DNA of 64,000 nt from positions 124,001-188,000 of the forward strand of contig NZ_JXJP01000020.1 of NCBI RefSeq assembly GCF_000826645.1. Reading direction: 5' to 3'. Each line of letters begins with the position of its first letter. The stretch's first letter is position 1. Below, in pieces: positions 24,504-33,394 of this stretch. The DNA comes from Psychroserpens mesophilus. GTDB taxonomy: Bacteria > Bacteroidota > Bacteroidia > Flavobacteriales > Flavobacteriaceae. Position numbers and translations under genes: made by a program. Below the pieces are notes generated by a model. The model saw only the letters and a list, made by a program, of their open reading frames with translations. It made no database searches and was not told where the DNA came from.

Positions 24504-27356
24504 ATGCCAAAAAACGAAAAATTAAAATCTATCCTCATTATTGGCTCAGGTCCTATTGTAATCGGACAAGCCTGTGAATTTGATTATTCTGGAACACAAG
24601 CTTTACGATCGTTACGTGAAGATGGAATTGAAACGATTCTTATCAATTCTAATCCAGCAACAATTATGACAGATCCCACAATGGCTGACCACGTGTATTT
24701 ATTGCCATTGACCACAAAGTCAATAATTAAAATCTTAAAAGAGCATCCTCAAATCGATGCCGTGTTACCTACAATGGGAGGACAAACGGCTTTAAATCTT
24801 TGTATTGAAGCTGATGAAAAAGGAATTTGGGAAGATTTTAATGTAGATATCATTGGTGTAGATATTGATGCCATTAATATCACCGAAGATAGAGAGCAAT
24901 TTAGAGAATTGATGCTTAAAATAGGTGTTGGCATGGCACCTCAAGCTACAGCAAATTCTTACCTGAAAGGAAAGGAAATTGCTCAGGAATTTGGTTTTCC
25001 TCTGGTAATTAGAGCAAGTTATACCTTGGGTGGAGCAGGAGCTTCTTTTGTCTATAAGGAAGAAGAATTTGATGAATTATTAGAGCGTGGTTTGGAAGTG
25101 TCTCCAATTCATGAAGTCATGATAGATAAGGCTCTTATTGGCTGGAAAGAATATGAATTAGAGTTGTTAAGAGATAAAAATGATAACGTTGTTATTATTT
25201 GTACTATCGAAAATATGGATCCAATGGGAATCCATACTGGAGATTCGATAACAGTTGCGCCAGCTATGACACTTTCTGATAAAACTTTTCAGAAAATGCG
25301 AGATATGGCCATACATATGATGCGTAGTATTGGAGATTTTGCTGGTGGTTGTAATGTACAATTCGCTGTGAGTCCTGATGAAAATGAAGATATTATCGCT
25401 ATTGAAATTAATCCTCGTGTATCGCGTTCGTCTGCATTGGCAAGTAAAGCAACAGGGTATCCTATTGCTAAAGTTGCTGCAAAATTAGCAGTTGGTTATA
25501 CCTTAGATGAATTGAGTAACCAGATTACAGGCTCGACTTCAGCATTATTTGAACCAACCTTAGATTATGTAGTCGTTAAAATTCCTCGTTGGAATTTCGA
25601 TAAATTTGAAGGGTCAGACAGACGTTTAGGCCTTCAGATGAAAGCCGTAGGAGAAGTAATGGCTATCGGACGTTCATTTCAGGAAGCGCTTCATAAAGCC
25701 ACACAATCTCTTGAAATCAAGCGTAACGGATTAGGAGCTGATGGAAAAGGCTACAAAGATTATCAGCAAATTATTGATAAATTAACCTATGCAAGTTGGG
25801 ATCGTGTGTTTGCGATTTATGATGCTATTCAAATGGGAATTCCGTTAAGTAGAATTCATGAAATCACTAAAATTGATATGTGGTTCTTAAAACAATACGA
25901 AGAACTGCACGAACTGGAAAAGGAGATTTCAAAGTTTACAATCGATACTATTGAGCGCGAGTTATTGCTAGAGGCTAAACAAAAAGGTTATGGTGATAGA
26001 CAAATTGCTCACATGCTAAAATGTCTGGAAAGTCAGGTATATAATAAGCGTGATGAATTTAATATCAATCGTGTTTATAAATTAGTGGATACGTGCGCTG
26101 CAGAATTTAAAGCACAAACGCCTTATTACTATTCTACGTTTGAAAACGAGGTGGAAACTCCAGATGGAAGCAAATTTTCTGCAAATGAAAGTAAGGTTTC
26201 AGAAAAGAAAAAGATTATTGTCTTAGGTTCTGGACCAAACCGTATCGGACAAGGAATCGAGTTTGATTACTGCTGTGTTCACGGTGTTTTAGCAGCTTCT
26301 GAATGTGGTTACGAAACCATTATGATTAACTGTAACCCTGAAACCGTTTCAACAGATTTCGATATTTCTGATAAACTTTATTTTGAACCTGTATTTTGGG
26401 AACACATTTATGATATTATTCGTCATGAAAAACCTGAAGGTGTTATTGTTCAGTTAGGAGGTCAAACTGCTTTAAAGTTAGCTGAAAAATTAGATCGCTA
26501 TGGTATAAAAATCATCGGAACTACTTATGAGTCTTTAGATTTGGCTGAAGATAGAGGACGTTTTTCTAACCTTTTAAAAGAAAATAATATTCCTTATCCA
26601 CAGTTTGATATTGCTACTACAGCTGATGAGGCTTCAGCAATTGCTGATGTGCTGGATTTTCCAATATTAGTTAGACCTTCTTATGTTCTTGGAGGTCAAG
26701 GCATGAAAATCGTCATTAATAAAGAAGAACTTGAAGAGCATGTCGTAGATTTACTTAGAAGAATGCCAGGAAATCAGTTGCTTTTAGACCACTATCTTGA
26801 TGGTGCTATTGAAGCTGAAGCAGATGCTATTTGTGATGGTGAAAATGTGTATATCATTGGTATTATGGAACATATTGAGCCTTGTGGAATACATTCTGGT
26901 GACAGTAATGCAACATTACCACCTTTCAATCTTGGTGAATTTGTGATGCAACAAATTAAAGACCACACAAAAAAGATAGCTTTAGCATTGAATACTGTGG
27001 GTTTAATCAATATCCAATTTGCTATAAAAGACGATATGGTGTATATCATTGAAGCTAACCCTAGAGCATCACGTACTGTTCCATTTATTGCCAAAGCCTA
27101 TGGAGAACCTTACGTAAATTATGCGACTAAGGTTATGTTAGGCGAGAAAAAAGTGACAGACTTTAATTTTAATCCTCAATTAGAAGGTTATGCCATAAAA
27201 CAACCAGTATTTTCATTTAATAAATTTCCTAATGTGAATAAAAAATTAGGTCCAGAAATGAAGAGTACAGGTGAAAGTATCTTATTTATTGATAGTTTAA
27301 AAGACGACGAGTTTTACAACTTATATTCAAGAAGAAAGATGTATTTGAGCAAATAA
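24504..27356 (+). CDS. carB: Carbamoyl-phosphate synthase large subunit, short form
   Basis: A 950-residue protein from ATG 24504 (MPKNEKLKSILIIGSGPIVIGQ); upstream extension overlaps the promoter. Two ATP-grasp halves are complete: the first with GSGPIVIGQACEFDYSG, TMGGQTALN and FPLVIRASYTLGGAG, the second with GSGPNRIGQGIEFDYCC, QLGGQTALKLA and FPILVRPSYVLGGQGM. It makes carbamoyl phosphate from bicarbonate, ammonia (from CarA) and two ATP for arginine and pyrimidine synthesis. It ends soon after the second ATP-grasp domain: the roughly 120-residue C-terminal MGS-like domain that binds UMP, IMP and ornithine in E. coli CarB (about 1073 residues) is absent. carA is not adjacent. Confidence 0.96.
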   Translation: MPKNEKLKSILIIGSGPIVIGQACEFDYSGTQALRSLREDGIETILINSNPATIMTDPTMADHVYLLPLTTKSIIKILKEHPQIDAVLPTMGGQTALNLCIEADEKGIWEDFNVDIIGVDIDAINITEDREQFRELMLKIGVGMAPQATANSYLKGKEIAQEFGFPLVIRASYTLGGAGASFVYKEEEFDELLERGLEVSPIHEVMIDKALIGWKEYELELLRDKNDNVVIICTIENMDPMGIHTGDSITVAPAMTLSDKTFQKMRDMAIHMMRSIGDFAGGCNVQFAVSPDENEDIIAIEINPRVSRSSALASKATGYPIAKVAAKLAVGYTLDELSNQITGSTSALFEPTLDYVVVKIPRWNFDKFEGSDRRLGLQMKAVGEVMAIGRSFQEALHKATQSLEIKRNGLGADGKGYKDYQQIIDKLTYASWDRVFAIYDAIQMGIPLSRIHEITKIDMWFLKQYEELHELEKEISKFTIDTIERELLLEAKQKGYGDRQIAHMLKCLESQVYNKRDEFNINRVYKLVDTCAAEFKAQTPYYYSTFENEVETPDGSKFSANESKVSEKKKIIVLGSGPNRIGQGIEFDYCCVHGVLAASECGYETIMINCNPETVSTDFDISDKLYFEPVFWEHIYDIIRHEKPEGVIVQLGGQTALKLAEKLDRYGIKIIGTTYESLDLAEDRGRFSNLLKENNIPYPQFDIATTADEASAIADVLDFPILVRPSYVLGGQGMKIVINKEELEEHVVDLLRRMPGNQLLLDHYLDGAIEAEADAICDGENVYIIGIMEHIEPCGIHSGDSNATLPPFNLGEFVMQQIKDHTKKIALALNTVGLINIQFAIKDDMVYIIEANPRASRTVPFIAKAYGEPYVNYATKVMLGEKKVTDFNFNPQLEGYAIKQPVFSFNKFPNVNKKLGPEMKSTGESILFIDSLKDDEFYNLYSRRKMYLSK

Positions 27357-27427
27357 TCTATTTTTTCGATGAACAGCATGGTCTAGTTAACTAAAAATTA
27401 CTAATTTAGCTCGATAAAAGCTATTCT

Positions 27428-28312
27428 ATGAAAATAAAATTACTTATACTATCTTTCTTATTGTCATCTTCGGTTGCTAGTGCACAGGTTGTTGCCAATC
27501 AAGTGGATGATTTTGAAGACAATACACCTCAAGGATGGACTATTGGTAGTTCTACACTTGCTGGAATATTAATTACAACACCAGCAGATGGTGGACCTGA
27601 TGGTGCTGGTGACGGTTATTTTAGTTATACGACTACTGGATCTAGTAATGGAGGTGGAAGTAAATGTCTAATTTTTTCAAGAAATGCACAATGGTCAGGA
27701 GATTTTATCGGACAAGGCGTGGTTGCTGTTAAAATGGATGTTAGAGCAACTTCTGGAGATATAAATTTAAGAATTGGATTGGCAGATCAAGATTCAAATT
27801 CGTTCCCTGTGACTCAAATGGTAACAACTAATCCTGTTGTGATCACAGCTGGTTCTGGATGGCAAGAAGTTACCATTCCTATTCAGCCTTCAGATTTTAC
27901 AGTTTTACCAGGAGGTTCGGGTTTAACAGCTGCTCAAGTATTGGCTAGTGTTGTTGAAATGCGTATTCTCAGTAATCCATCCGCATCATGGATTGGTGAG
28001 TCAGGTTTGCGTGTCATGGATTTAAATGATATTACAGCTTCGACTACTCTAAGTACAAATGACGTAGTAGCTTTTGATGAATTTTCAATTTCGCCAAATC
28101 CAGCAACTTCAAAGTTAAATGTGTATTTACCTCAGAATGCCAAGAATACTACCATTTCTGTTTATGATGTTTTGGGTAAAAAAGTATACTCAAAATCAAT
28201 TGATGCATTGTCCTCAACATCAGTGGATGTTTCTAATTGGAATAGTGGTGTTTACATTATCAGAATTTCCTCAGATAATTCGACGCAGACTAAGCGTTTT
28301 GTAAAACAATAA
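27428..28312 (+). CDS. Secreted beta-sandwich protein with T9SS sorting domain
   Basis: A 294-residue protein: signal peptide (1-20, SSVASAQ), a beta-rich domain (about 25-205, starting VDDFEDNTPQGWTIGSST), then a Por/T9SS type A sorting domain (about 218-294: FSISPNPATSKLNVYLP, ISVYDVLGKKVYS, SGVYIIRI, ending TKRFVKQ). The central domain resembles a carbohydrate-binding or jelly-roll module (F.DxxxxGW.......G), but no specific family is certain. It is exported by the type IX system and probably cell-surface or released. It follows carB by 71 bp, and its terminator at 28337-28367 is shared with yceI. Confidence 0.82.
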   Translation: MKIKLLILSFLLSSSVASAQVVANQVDDFEDNTPQGWTIGSSTLAGILITTPADGGPDGAGDGYFSYTTTGSSNGGGSKCLIFSRNAQWSGDFIGQGVVAVKMDVRATSGDINLRIGLADQDSNSFPVTQMVTTNPVVITAGSGWQEVTIPIQPSDFTVLPGGSGLTAAQVLASVVEMRILSNPSASWIGESGLRVMDLNDITASTTLSTNDVVAFDEFSISPNPATSKLNVYLPQNAKNTTISVYDVLGKKVYSKSIDALSSTSVDVSNWNSGVYIIRISSDNSTQTKRFVKQ

Positions 28313-28336
28313 AACTTTCAAACTTATACAACATAT

Positions 28337-28367
28337 AAAAAACCATCAGTTCGTTCTGATGGTTTTT
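28337..28367. terminator. Bidirectional terminator
   Basis: AAAAAACCATCAG (28337-28349), loop TTCGTT, CTGATGGTTTTT (28356-28367), overlapping the last base of the minus-strand YceI stop codon. Confidence 0.87.
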
Positions 28368-28903
28368 CATTTTTTGACCAATTCAAATTGAAAAGTAATC
28401 GTTATATCTTCAGTAATTTTATTGCTTACGATTTTAGGAATTTCAATATTAAAATCGGATGCTTTAGTTAAAAACTCACCAGTCAATATAATTTTATCTC
28501 CAACGACTGAAGTTTTAACTTTAATATTTTCAATTGCTTTAGTTTTTCCTTGAAATGATAATTCTCCATTGAGAAGATAAGTGTTTTCATTTTTTTCTAA
28601 GCTGAAATCTTCTATTTTGCCTTTAAAAGTAGCTTTAGGAAACTTATCTGATTCAGCATAATTTTCGTTAAAATGCTCTTCCATTAATGCATTTTTAAAT
28701 CGGAACCCTTTAACTAATGCTAATGCAGCAATCTCACCATTTTCGGTATTCACAATTGCTGTAACAGACGCGTTCGTTGCTGCAACTTCTTCAAATGAAG
28801 GCACAGATGCTTCAAAATTAATGACACCTGTTTTTGTGATAAACTTGTTTTGTGCAAAAGTACTTGAAAACGCAAGAAGTAATAAAAGAGTTATAGTTTT
28901 CAT
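28367..28903 (-). CDS. YceI-family periplasmic lipid-binding-like protein
   Basis: A 178-residue protein with signal peptide (MKTITLLLLLAFSSTFAQ) and a YceI lipocalin-like barrel: KTGVINFEASVPSFEEVAATN, GEIAALALVKGFRFKNALMEEHFNENYAESDKFPKATFKG and GELSFQGKTKAIENIKV. The E...HFNENY..S..FP.A.F.G block is the family hallmark. YceI proteins bind isoprenoid-type lipids in the periplasm. Here it is the last gene of an operon with a small haem-binding protein and a DUF5777 barrel-like protein, a combination that recurs in Bacteroidota and suggests a respiratory or quinone-related role (inference). Confidence 0.92.
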   Translation of the reverse strand: MKTITLLLLLAFSSTFAQNKFITKTGVINFEASVPSFEEVAATNASVTAIVNTENGEIAALALVKGFRFKNALMEEHFNENYAESDKFPKATFKGKIEDFSLEKNENTYLLNGELSFQGKTKAIENIKVKTSVVGDKIILTGEFLTKASDFNIEIPKIVSNKITEDITITFQFELVKK

Positions 28904-28926
28904 TTTTAATGTATTTAGTTATTTAA

Positions 28927-29289
28927 CTAGTTTTCTAATAATCCATCTGCTTCCCATTGAATCACAATATTTATCAAATTCTGTGGAAGACGAGGACCTC
29001 CAAATGGCATTACAAAACTTAAATCCTCTGATGATATTCGGCTTATTAAGCCATTATTTTCAATGGCACTTTTAACCTCATTGTACGTTGTTAACGATAT
29101 TGGAGCTCCATTGATAGGTGGATTACTATGACAGGAAATACAGTTATTGTCTATAATAGACTTAACATGAGATTGATATGTAACAATTTCTGTAATAGGT
29201 GTTGAATCGATTAAATCGTCTTCACTGACATTAGAGCAATTGTAGCTCAATAGTAAAACAAAGAGATAATATATAAATTGATGTTTCAT
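28927..29289 (-). CDS. Small c-type-cytochrome-like lipoprotein
   Basis: A 120-residue protein with signal peptide and lipobox (LLLSYNC, Cys at about 18). One haem c-binding motif is present: NNCISCHSNPPINGAP (CxxCH, about residues 52-56). A candidate axial Met is in SFVMPFGGPRLPQ (about 94), followed by a C-terminal helix (INIVIQWEADG). The length fits a small class I cytochrome domain as in cytochrome-c-like lipoproteins of Bacteroidota. It is likely a periplasmic electron carrier. It sits between the DUF5777 and yceI genes with gaps of 11 and 23 bp. Confidence 0.82.
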   Translation of the reverse strand: MKHQFIYYLFVLLLSYNCSNVSEDDLIDSTPITEIVTYQSHVKSIIDNNCISCHSNPPINGAPISLTTYNEVKSAIENNGLISRISSEDLSFVMPFGGPRLPQNLINIVIQWEADGLLEN

Positions 29290-29300
29290 AATCTAATGTT

Positions 29301-30149
29301 TTAAAATACTCGACTTAAATTAAATCCGAAATAGATGTTTCCATCACTCCAGTTTCCAGTAGCCTGACCTAAAAACCCATTCGTATTCATGGCTTGTGCA
29401 TTTGAAAAATGCATTTGAAAGACATGACCTCCAGTTTCTAAATCCATACCAATAGATAAAGGGTTTCTAAAAGGAGAATTATCGGCTCTGTTGAGGTGTA
29501 AACCATAATCTGCGTTAAATGACCAGCGTTTGGTTAATTTGTATCGGAAACCTCCTCCTAGAGCAAACTGTGAGTTATCTTGGTTATTGAGTTGAACATA
29601 ATTGTCATGAAAAAATGTTGGTGCTAATTCTAATGAAATATTTCTATTAACTTTCCTTGAAATGAGTAATTGCAAAGTATAACCAAGTCGGTCTCTAAAT
29701 TTTAATTTTGGAAGATTGTCTTTTTCTAATGAGGTATTCACTAATATGGAATTAAAACCCACAATAGTACATGGAAATCCGTTTTCCTGTTGCCTCAATA
29801 GTCTATATTTTGCTGAAGCTTCATATATTTTTTGAAATGAACTTCTGGAAACACCAAAGTTTACAGCATCTGAAATGCCATAAACAAAGTTTAGACGTGT
29901 CACAGCATCATCAAGTCCGAAAAAGCTGTCAAATCCATTTTCTATACTTCCAAATCGATGAGAAACAATAAAAGTAAACTCTTTTTTTGCTACCAGTTTG
30001 GTGGATTCAAAATTAACAATTTTTAAACCTTTAAATGCCGCAGATGCGTATTGATTGTTGATCGTGTCGATATCAATTTCACCTAATAAATCATCCTGAG
30101 CAATTGCTAACAATGGTGCACAGAGACACATGAAAAGAACTTTTTTCAT
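29301..30149 (-). CDS. DUF5777 outer-membrane-barrel-like protein
   Basis: A 282-residue protein with signal peptide (1-17, LLAIAQ). The sequence has alternating beta segments expected of an outer-membrane barrel, with aromatic residues at strand ends, and ends in a Phe (FGFNLSRVF), typical for BAM substrates. FKGLKIVNFESTKLVAKKEFTFIVSHRFGSIENGFDSFFGLDDAV is the conserved N-terminal region of the DUF5777 family. Its function is unknown. It is the first gene of the operon with the haem lipoprotein and YceI; together they could form an outer-membrane electron-transfer or quinone-related unit. That idea is inference. Confidence 0.8.
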   Translation of the reverse strand: MKKVLFMCLCAPLLAIAQDDLLGEIDIDTINNQYASAAFKGLKIVNFESTKLVAKKEFTFIVSHRFGSIENGFDSFFGLDDAVTRLNFVYGISDAVNFGVSRSSFQKIYEASAKYRLLRQQENGFPCTIVGFNSILVNTSLEKDNLPKLKFRDRLGYTLQLLISRKVNRNISLELAPTFFHDNYVQLNNQDNSQFALGGGFRYKLTKRWSFNADYGLHLNRADNSPFRNPLSIGMDLETGGHVFQMHFSNAQAMNTNGFLGQATGNWSDGNIYFGFNLSRVF

Positions 30150-30295
30150 AATTGATAGATTAAAAAATTAATGAGTATTCTTTAAATAGTTAGTATTTGA
30201 ACATAGGATTCCACCTCCAAATAATTTAGAATAACTATTGAAGTATAAATTAGCTTATAATTTGAGAAGCTAATGCTTTAAGATTTTAAAAATTT

Positions 30296-30330
30296 TAAGC
30301 CAAATGCTAATAGAGTAAGCATTTGGCTTA
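30296..30330 (-). terminator. Hairpin after the lamin-tail protein gene
   Basis: TAAGCCAAATGCT (30296-30308) / AGCATTTGGCTTA (30318-30330), a perfect 13-bp stem with 9-base loop, just past the minus-strand stop at 30339. The downstream minus-strand tail is A/T mixed rather than pure T. Confidence 0.7.
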
Positions 30331-30338
30331 TGTAAATT

Positions 30339-31094
30339 TTAGTTTTTGATGAAACGTTTCGTTTCGGTTGAATCACCAATTGTGAATTTAACCAGATACA
30401 ACCCTTCTTTTAATTCAGAAACATCAATTTGAGCTAAATCAGTTGTGTTGATCGTTTTTTGGATTACTAATTTTCCTAGAATATCATACAGCTGAATACC
30501 TAAATTAGCTTCACTATTTTGTAAAGTGATATTCAATACATCATCCGAAGGATTTGGATATAACTTTAAGTTTAATCCAAGATTAAAGTCACTAATTCCT
30601 AATAAGGTATCCCAAAACTGAAATCCGTTTTGATTTCCATCGCCATTATATTGATAAGGCGGAGAAACATTAATAAAGCTTCCTGCAGTCCAGATACCTT
30701 TCATGGCTGCAATATTTTCGCGTCCTTGTCCGAAAGTTCCCCATTGCACGAAATCTTGCATTGAAGTTGTAGATCCAAATGAAGAGGTTTGGTATAATCC
30801 TAAATCTGAAGAAGCGTCATTAAAGTTTGACGATGCCGTTACAACAACATCTTGTCCTGGACCTAAATTTAGAGAGCCACTTTGAACGGTTCCAGAGCCT
30901 AATTGCGTGTATGTAAATAAATGGCAAAACCAATATGAGGTTAAGTCAACAGTTGTACTACCATAATTGCGAATTTTTACCGTATTAGTAGCTGGATCAA
31001 CTTCAATCATTCTAATTTGAGCATCTGAAGTCTGTGAAGCCAAAGTAAAAATAGCAATGGCTAATAAAAAATTTAAAATGTAATTTGTTTTCAT
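30339..31094 (-). CDS. Secreted lamin-tail-like protein with T9SS sorting domain
   Basis: A 251-residue protein: signal peptide (1-25, ending TSDAQ), a lamin-tail-like domain (about 28-150: IRMIEVDPATNTVKIRNYGSTTVDLTSYWFCHLF, then GPGQDVVVTASSNF), and a Por/T9SS sorting domain (about 178-251: KLYPNPSDDVLNITLQ, GIQLYDILGKLVIQ, LKEGLYLVKF, ending TKRFIKN). It is exported through the outer membrane by the type IX system. Function unknown; the same domain is in the CotH protein at 4246-6561. It is followed on the same strand by nothing co-directional for 190 bp. Confidence 0.82.
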   Translation of the reverse strand: MKTNYILNFLLAIAIFTLASQTSDAQIRMIEVDPATNTVKIRNYGSTTVDLTSYWFCHLFTYTQLGSGTVQSGSLNLGPGQDVVVTASSNFNDASSDLGLYQTSSFGSTTSMQDFVQWGTFGQGRENIAAMKGIWTAGSFINVSPPYQYNGDGNQNGFQFWDTLLGISDFNLGLNLKLYPNPSDDVLNITLQNSEANLGIQLYDILGKLVIQKTINTTDLAQIDVSELKEGLYLVKFTIGDSTETKRFIKN

Positions 31095-31126
31095 AATATG
31101 TAATGGTTTTGGTTAATACTTAATTT

Positions 31127-31504
31127 TTAATTTATGGTGCATTGATCTAACTTTACCTGCTCCAGTAGGTCATCATAGCCAATCACTCGTCCTTTTATCT
31201 TTACTGTCGTATTGCTTTTTAATGTTGTTTCTATAGCCTTAGTAAATTGACAAAACACTTTGTCATTTAAGGTGATTGAATTAGAGTTGACTTCTGTAAT
31301 ATTTCCATTAACTTCAATTGTTGTATTTAGATATTTGGTTTCAGCTAAACTTGTATTTTCAGAAAAATTAGATGCTATTTCAATGGCGTTCACATTAAAC
31401 TCTGCATTTTCATATTCAATATCTCTATGACTTTGATTAATATAACTATAACCAATTATCAGTGCAATAACTATAACAGCCAAAATACCAATTCGTTTTC
31501 GCAT
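31127..31504 (-). CDS. Membrane-anchored OB-fold (tRNA_anti-like) protein
   Basis: A 125-residue protein: one N-terminal membrane anchor (about 4-22, IGILAVIVIALIIGYSYI) and an OB-fold domain (about 55-125) with YLNTTIEVNGNITEVNSNSITLNDKVFCQF, LKSNTTVKIKGRVIGYDDLLEQVKLDQC. The pattern V.G.I......I.L......C.F.............G...V.G...GY..LL..V.L..C.I is that of the tRNA_anti-like family in Bacteroidota, whose function is unknown and is not necessarily nucleic-acid binding given its periplasmic location. It lies upstream of the lamin-tail gene by 32 bp on the same strand, probably in one transcript; upstream is the Asp-rich lipoprotein gene. Confidence 0.8.
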   Translation of the reverse strand: MRKRIGILAVIVIALIIGYSYINQSHRDIEYENAEFNVNAIEIASNFSENTSLAETKYLNTTIEVNGNITEVNSNSITLNDKVFCQFTKAIETTLKSNTTVKIKGRVIGYDDLLEQVKLDQCTIN

Positions 31505-31632
31505 CGTGTTAAATTTTTAGTTTGGGTTTAAACTGCTTCGATGTTTTAAGATCAAAGCAGTTTAATTTTAACAATGTTAAATCCCTAATTATTAATGACT
31601 AATCCAATTTTTCTTTTTCATAATATGGTGCG

Positions 31633-32709
31633 TTAATTACAACTATTTCTGTAGCGTAATCTGTCATTTAAATCAAGTATCAAATCAACTTTTGTTAACC
31701 CAGAAGTCGTATTAATCTCTTGTAATTCCCAATTATTATTACATAAAGTCAATGCAGGAATATCTATGTCCACTGTAATATCATTTGCTGTTCCCGTCAT
31801 GGACCATGTGCCGTAAACAGTAGTAGAATTCCAATACACGGAAACTGTACCATTTGATAAAAAGTTAAAATCATAACCTTCATAAATCGCATTGTAATCT
31901 GTGCTTTCCCTCTTTAATTTATCAACATACCAATCTTGACAGCCAGTCAAGTACTCAGCAAGCAGTTCTTGAGTGCAGTGGTTGCAATCATCATCATCAA
32001 AATCAAAATCATCATCCTCATCACAATCGTTTTGATGATTTTCAATACTGGATTTTAATTCAAGCATTGAATTGATTTGTAGCTGTGTCGTATCAGAAAG
32101 TTCTATGAATATTGGAAAATCTATTGAAACAATATCTTCCGGTAAAATAGCCGTTATAAAATTGTAGAGCGCTTTATCACCTGTGAACACTTCAGTAGAT
32201 AAAATCTCATTATTTGTATTGAATATTGAAGCCGAAATAGGATAGATAAAGTCTACACATTCAATATCGTCATCTATACTGTTTTCACCATTGCAAGTTG
32301 CTGCGAAACTAGTTAATTCGCTATTAGAATTGATGACAACTTCAGAATAATCACTTTGTATAATCGTAACTGGAAAAGTTATTTCTAAGTCATTTACATC
32401 GTCGTATTCTTCATCAAAAATAGATTCAACTTTATCATAATCTGACGTATTGTTAATGACGACTTCAGTAGCATTAGCAGTTACAGTAATTGGAAACTTT
32501 AAATTGAAACAATTGGCAGCATCTAAAATATTATCGTGAGAACCATCATTTGTAACTGTTCGAAGCATTAAATTTGCAATAGTAGAATTAGGCTCTAAAG
32601 TATCTTCAGGTGGTGTTTCGATGAATTCAGTTTCTTCTTTTCTGCATGATGTTAGAACAACAGCTGAAGCGAATAACAACACACATAGGAATTTAAAAGA
32701 TGTTTTCAT
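31633..32709 (-). CDS. Modular lipoprotein with Asp-rich tract
   Basis: A 358-residue lipoprotein with lipobox VVLTSC (Cys21). Four similar beta segments recur: CFNLKFPITVTANATEVVINN (about 62-82), LEITFPVTIIQSDYSEVVINS, CVDFIYPISASIFNTNNEI and SIDFPIFIELSDTTQLQINS (to about 205). A strongly acidic tract (NDCDEDDDFDFDDDDCNHC, about 217-235) follows, and then a lipocalin-like C-terminal part (YEGYDFNFLSNGTVSVYWNSTTVYGTW). I know no named family. The segments may be a beta repeat; the acidic Cys-flanked stretch could bind cations. It is divergent from the ECF sigma gene at 32823, with the TonB receptor unit beyond, so it could be a substrate or target of that system. Confidence 0.68.
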   Translation of the reverse strand: MKTSFKFLCVLLFASAVVLTSCRKEETEFIETPPEDTLEPNSTIANLMLRTVTNDGSHDNILDAANCFNLKFPITVTANATEVVINNTSDYDKVESIFDEEYDDVNDLEITFPVTIIQSDYSEVVINSNSELTSFAATCNGENSIDDDIECVDFIYPISASIFNTNNEILSTEVFTGDKALYNFITAILPEDIVSIDFPIFIELSDTTQLQINSMLELKSSIENHQNDCDEDDDFDFDDDDCNHCTQELLAEYLTGCQDWYVDKLKRESTDYNAIYEGYDFNFLSNGTVSVYWNSTTVYGTWSMTGTANDITVDIDIPALTLCNNNWELQEINTTSGLTKVDLILDLNDRLRYRNSCN

Positions 32710-32822
32710 AAGGATGCATTTCTTTGAATTGTAATGCTTTTAATATATAACAACTGAAGTTTAAAAACTCCTGAAAAGAATAATAAAATAATTATATACC
32801 TTTAAAACATAAAATTTAAACC

Positions 32823-33347
32823 TTGCCAAAAGATCTAAAAGAGAATATCTGCGAAGCCAAAGTTTTTGAGCATGTTTATAATACATATTCAAAAGACGTT
32901 CACGATTTTTTATACTATAAATATGGTTCACAATTTAATCCGAAAGATAAAACGCAAGAAGCATTTATAAAGCTTTGGGATAATTGTAAGAAAGTGACTT
33001 TGAGTAAAGCAAAATCGTTTCTGTTTACAGTAGCCAATAATATGGTGCTTAACGATATCAAACACAGGAAAGTGGTCTTAAATCATCAAAAGTTAACACC
33101 ACAATCTCACACCAATGAAACTCCAGAATTTATTTTAGAGCAGGAACAGTTTTACCAACGTTACACAAAGGTGCTTGCAAATTTAAGTGACGAACAGCGT
33201 GTTGCATTTTTATTAAATAAAGCAGAGGGTAAGAAACATAGTGAGATTGCCGAGATTTTAGGAGTTACTCAAAAAGTTGTAGAATACAGAATTTACAGTG
33301 CCTTTAGTATTTTGAAGAAAGAACTGGAAGGGTTTAAACTAAAATAG
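32823..33347 (+). CDS. ECF sigma factor of a FecI-type system, TTG start
   Basis: A 174-residue ECF sigma factor. Region 2 (about 15-80) has YKYGSQFNPKDKTQEAFIKLWDN and FLFTVANNMVLNDIKHRK; region 4 (about 115-170) has LSDEQRVAFLLNKAEGKKHSEIAEILGVTQKVVEYRIYSAFSILKKEL. The only start codon that keeps region 2 is TTG 32823: an in-frame stop lies at 32817, and the first ATG (MVLND) is well inside region 2. It is followed by FecR (47 bp gap) and an STN-containing TonB receptor, the classic transmembrane signalling unit. TACCTTTA near 32797 may be a weak -7 box. Confidence 0.9.
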   Translation: MPKDLKENICEAKVFEHVYNTYSKDVHDFLYYKYGSQFNPKDKTQEAFIKLWDNCKKVTLSKAKSFLFTVANNMVLNDIKHRKVVLNHQKLTPQSHTNETPEFILEQEQFYQRYTKVLANLSDEQRVAFLLNKAEGKKHSEIAEILGVTQKVVEYRIYSAFSILKKELEGFKLK

Positions 33348-33394
33348 TAAGGAGAAATGCAATTGAAGTTGTTATATAATTAGTATATCGATTT

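Noticed and set aside
28119-28304. A second frame in the T9SS sorting domain of the gene at 27428
   Set aside because: It lies wholly within a conserved C-terminal signal and is a phase-shifted reading.
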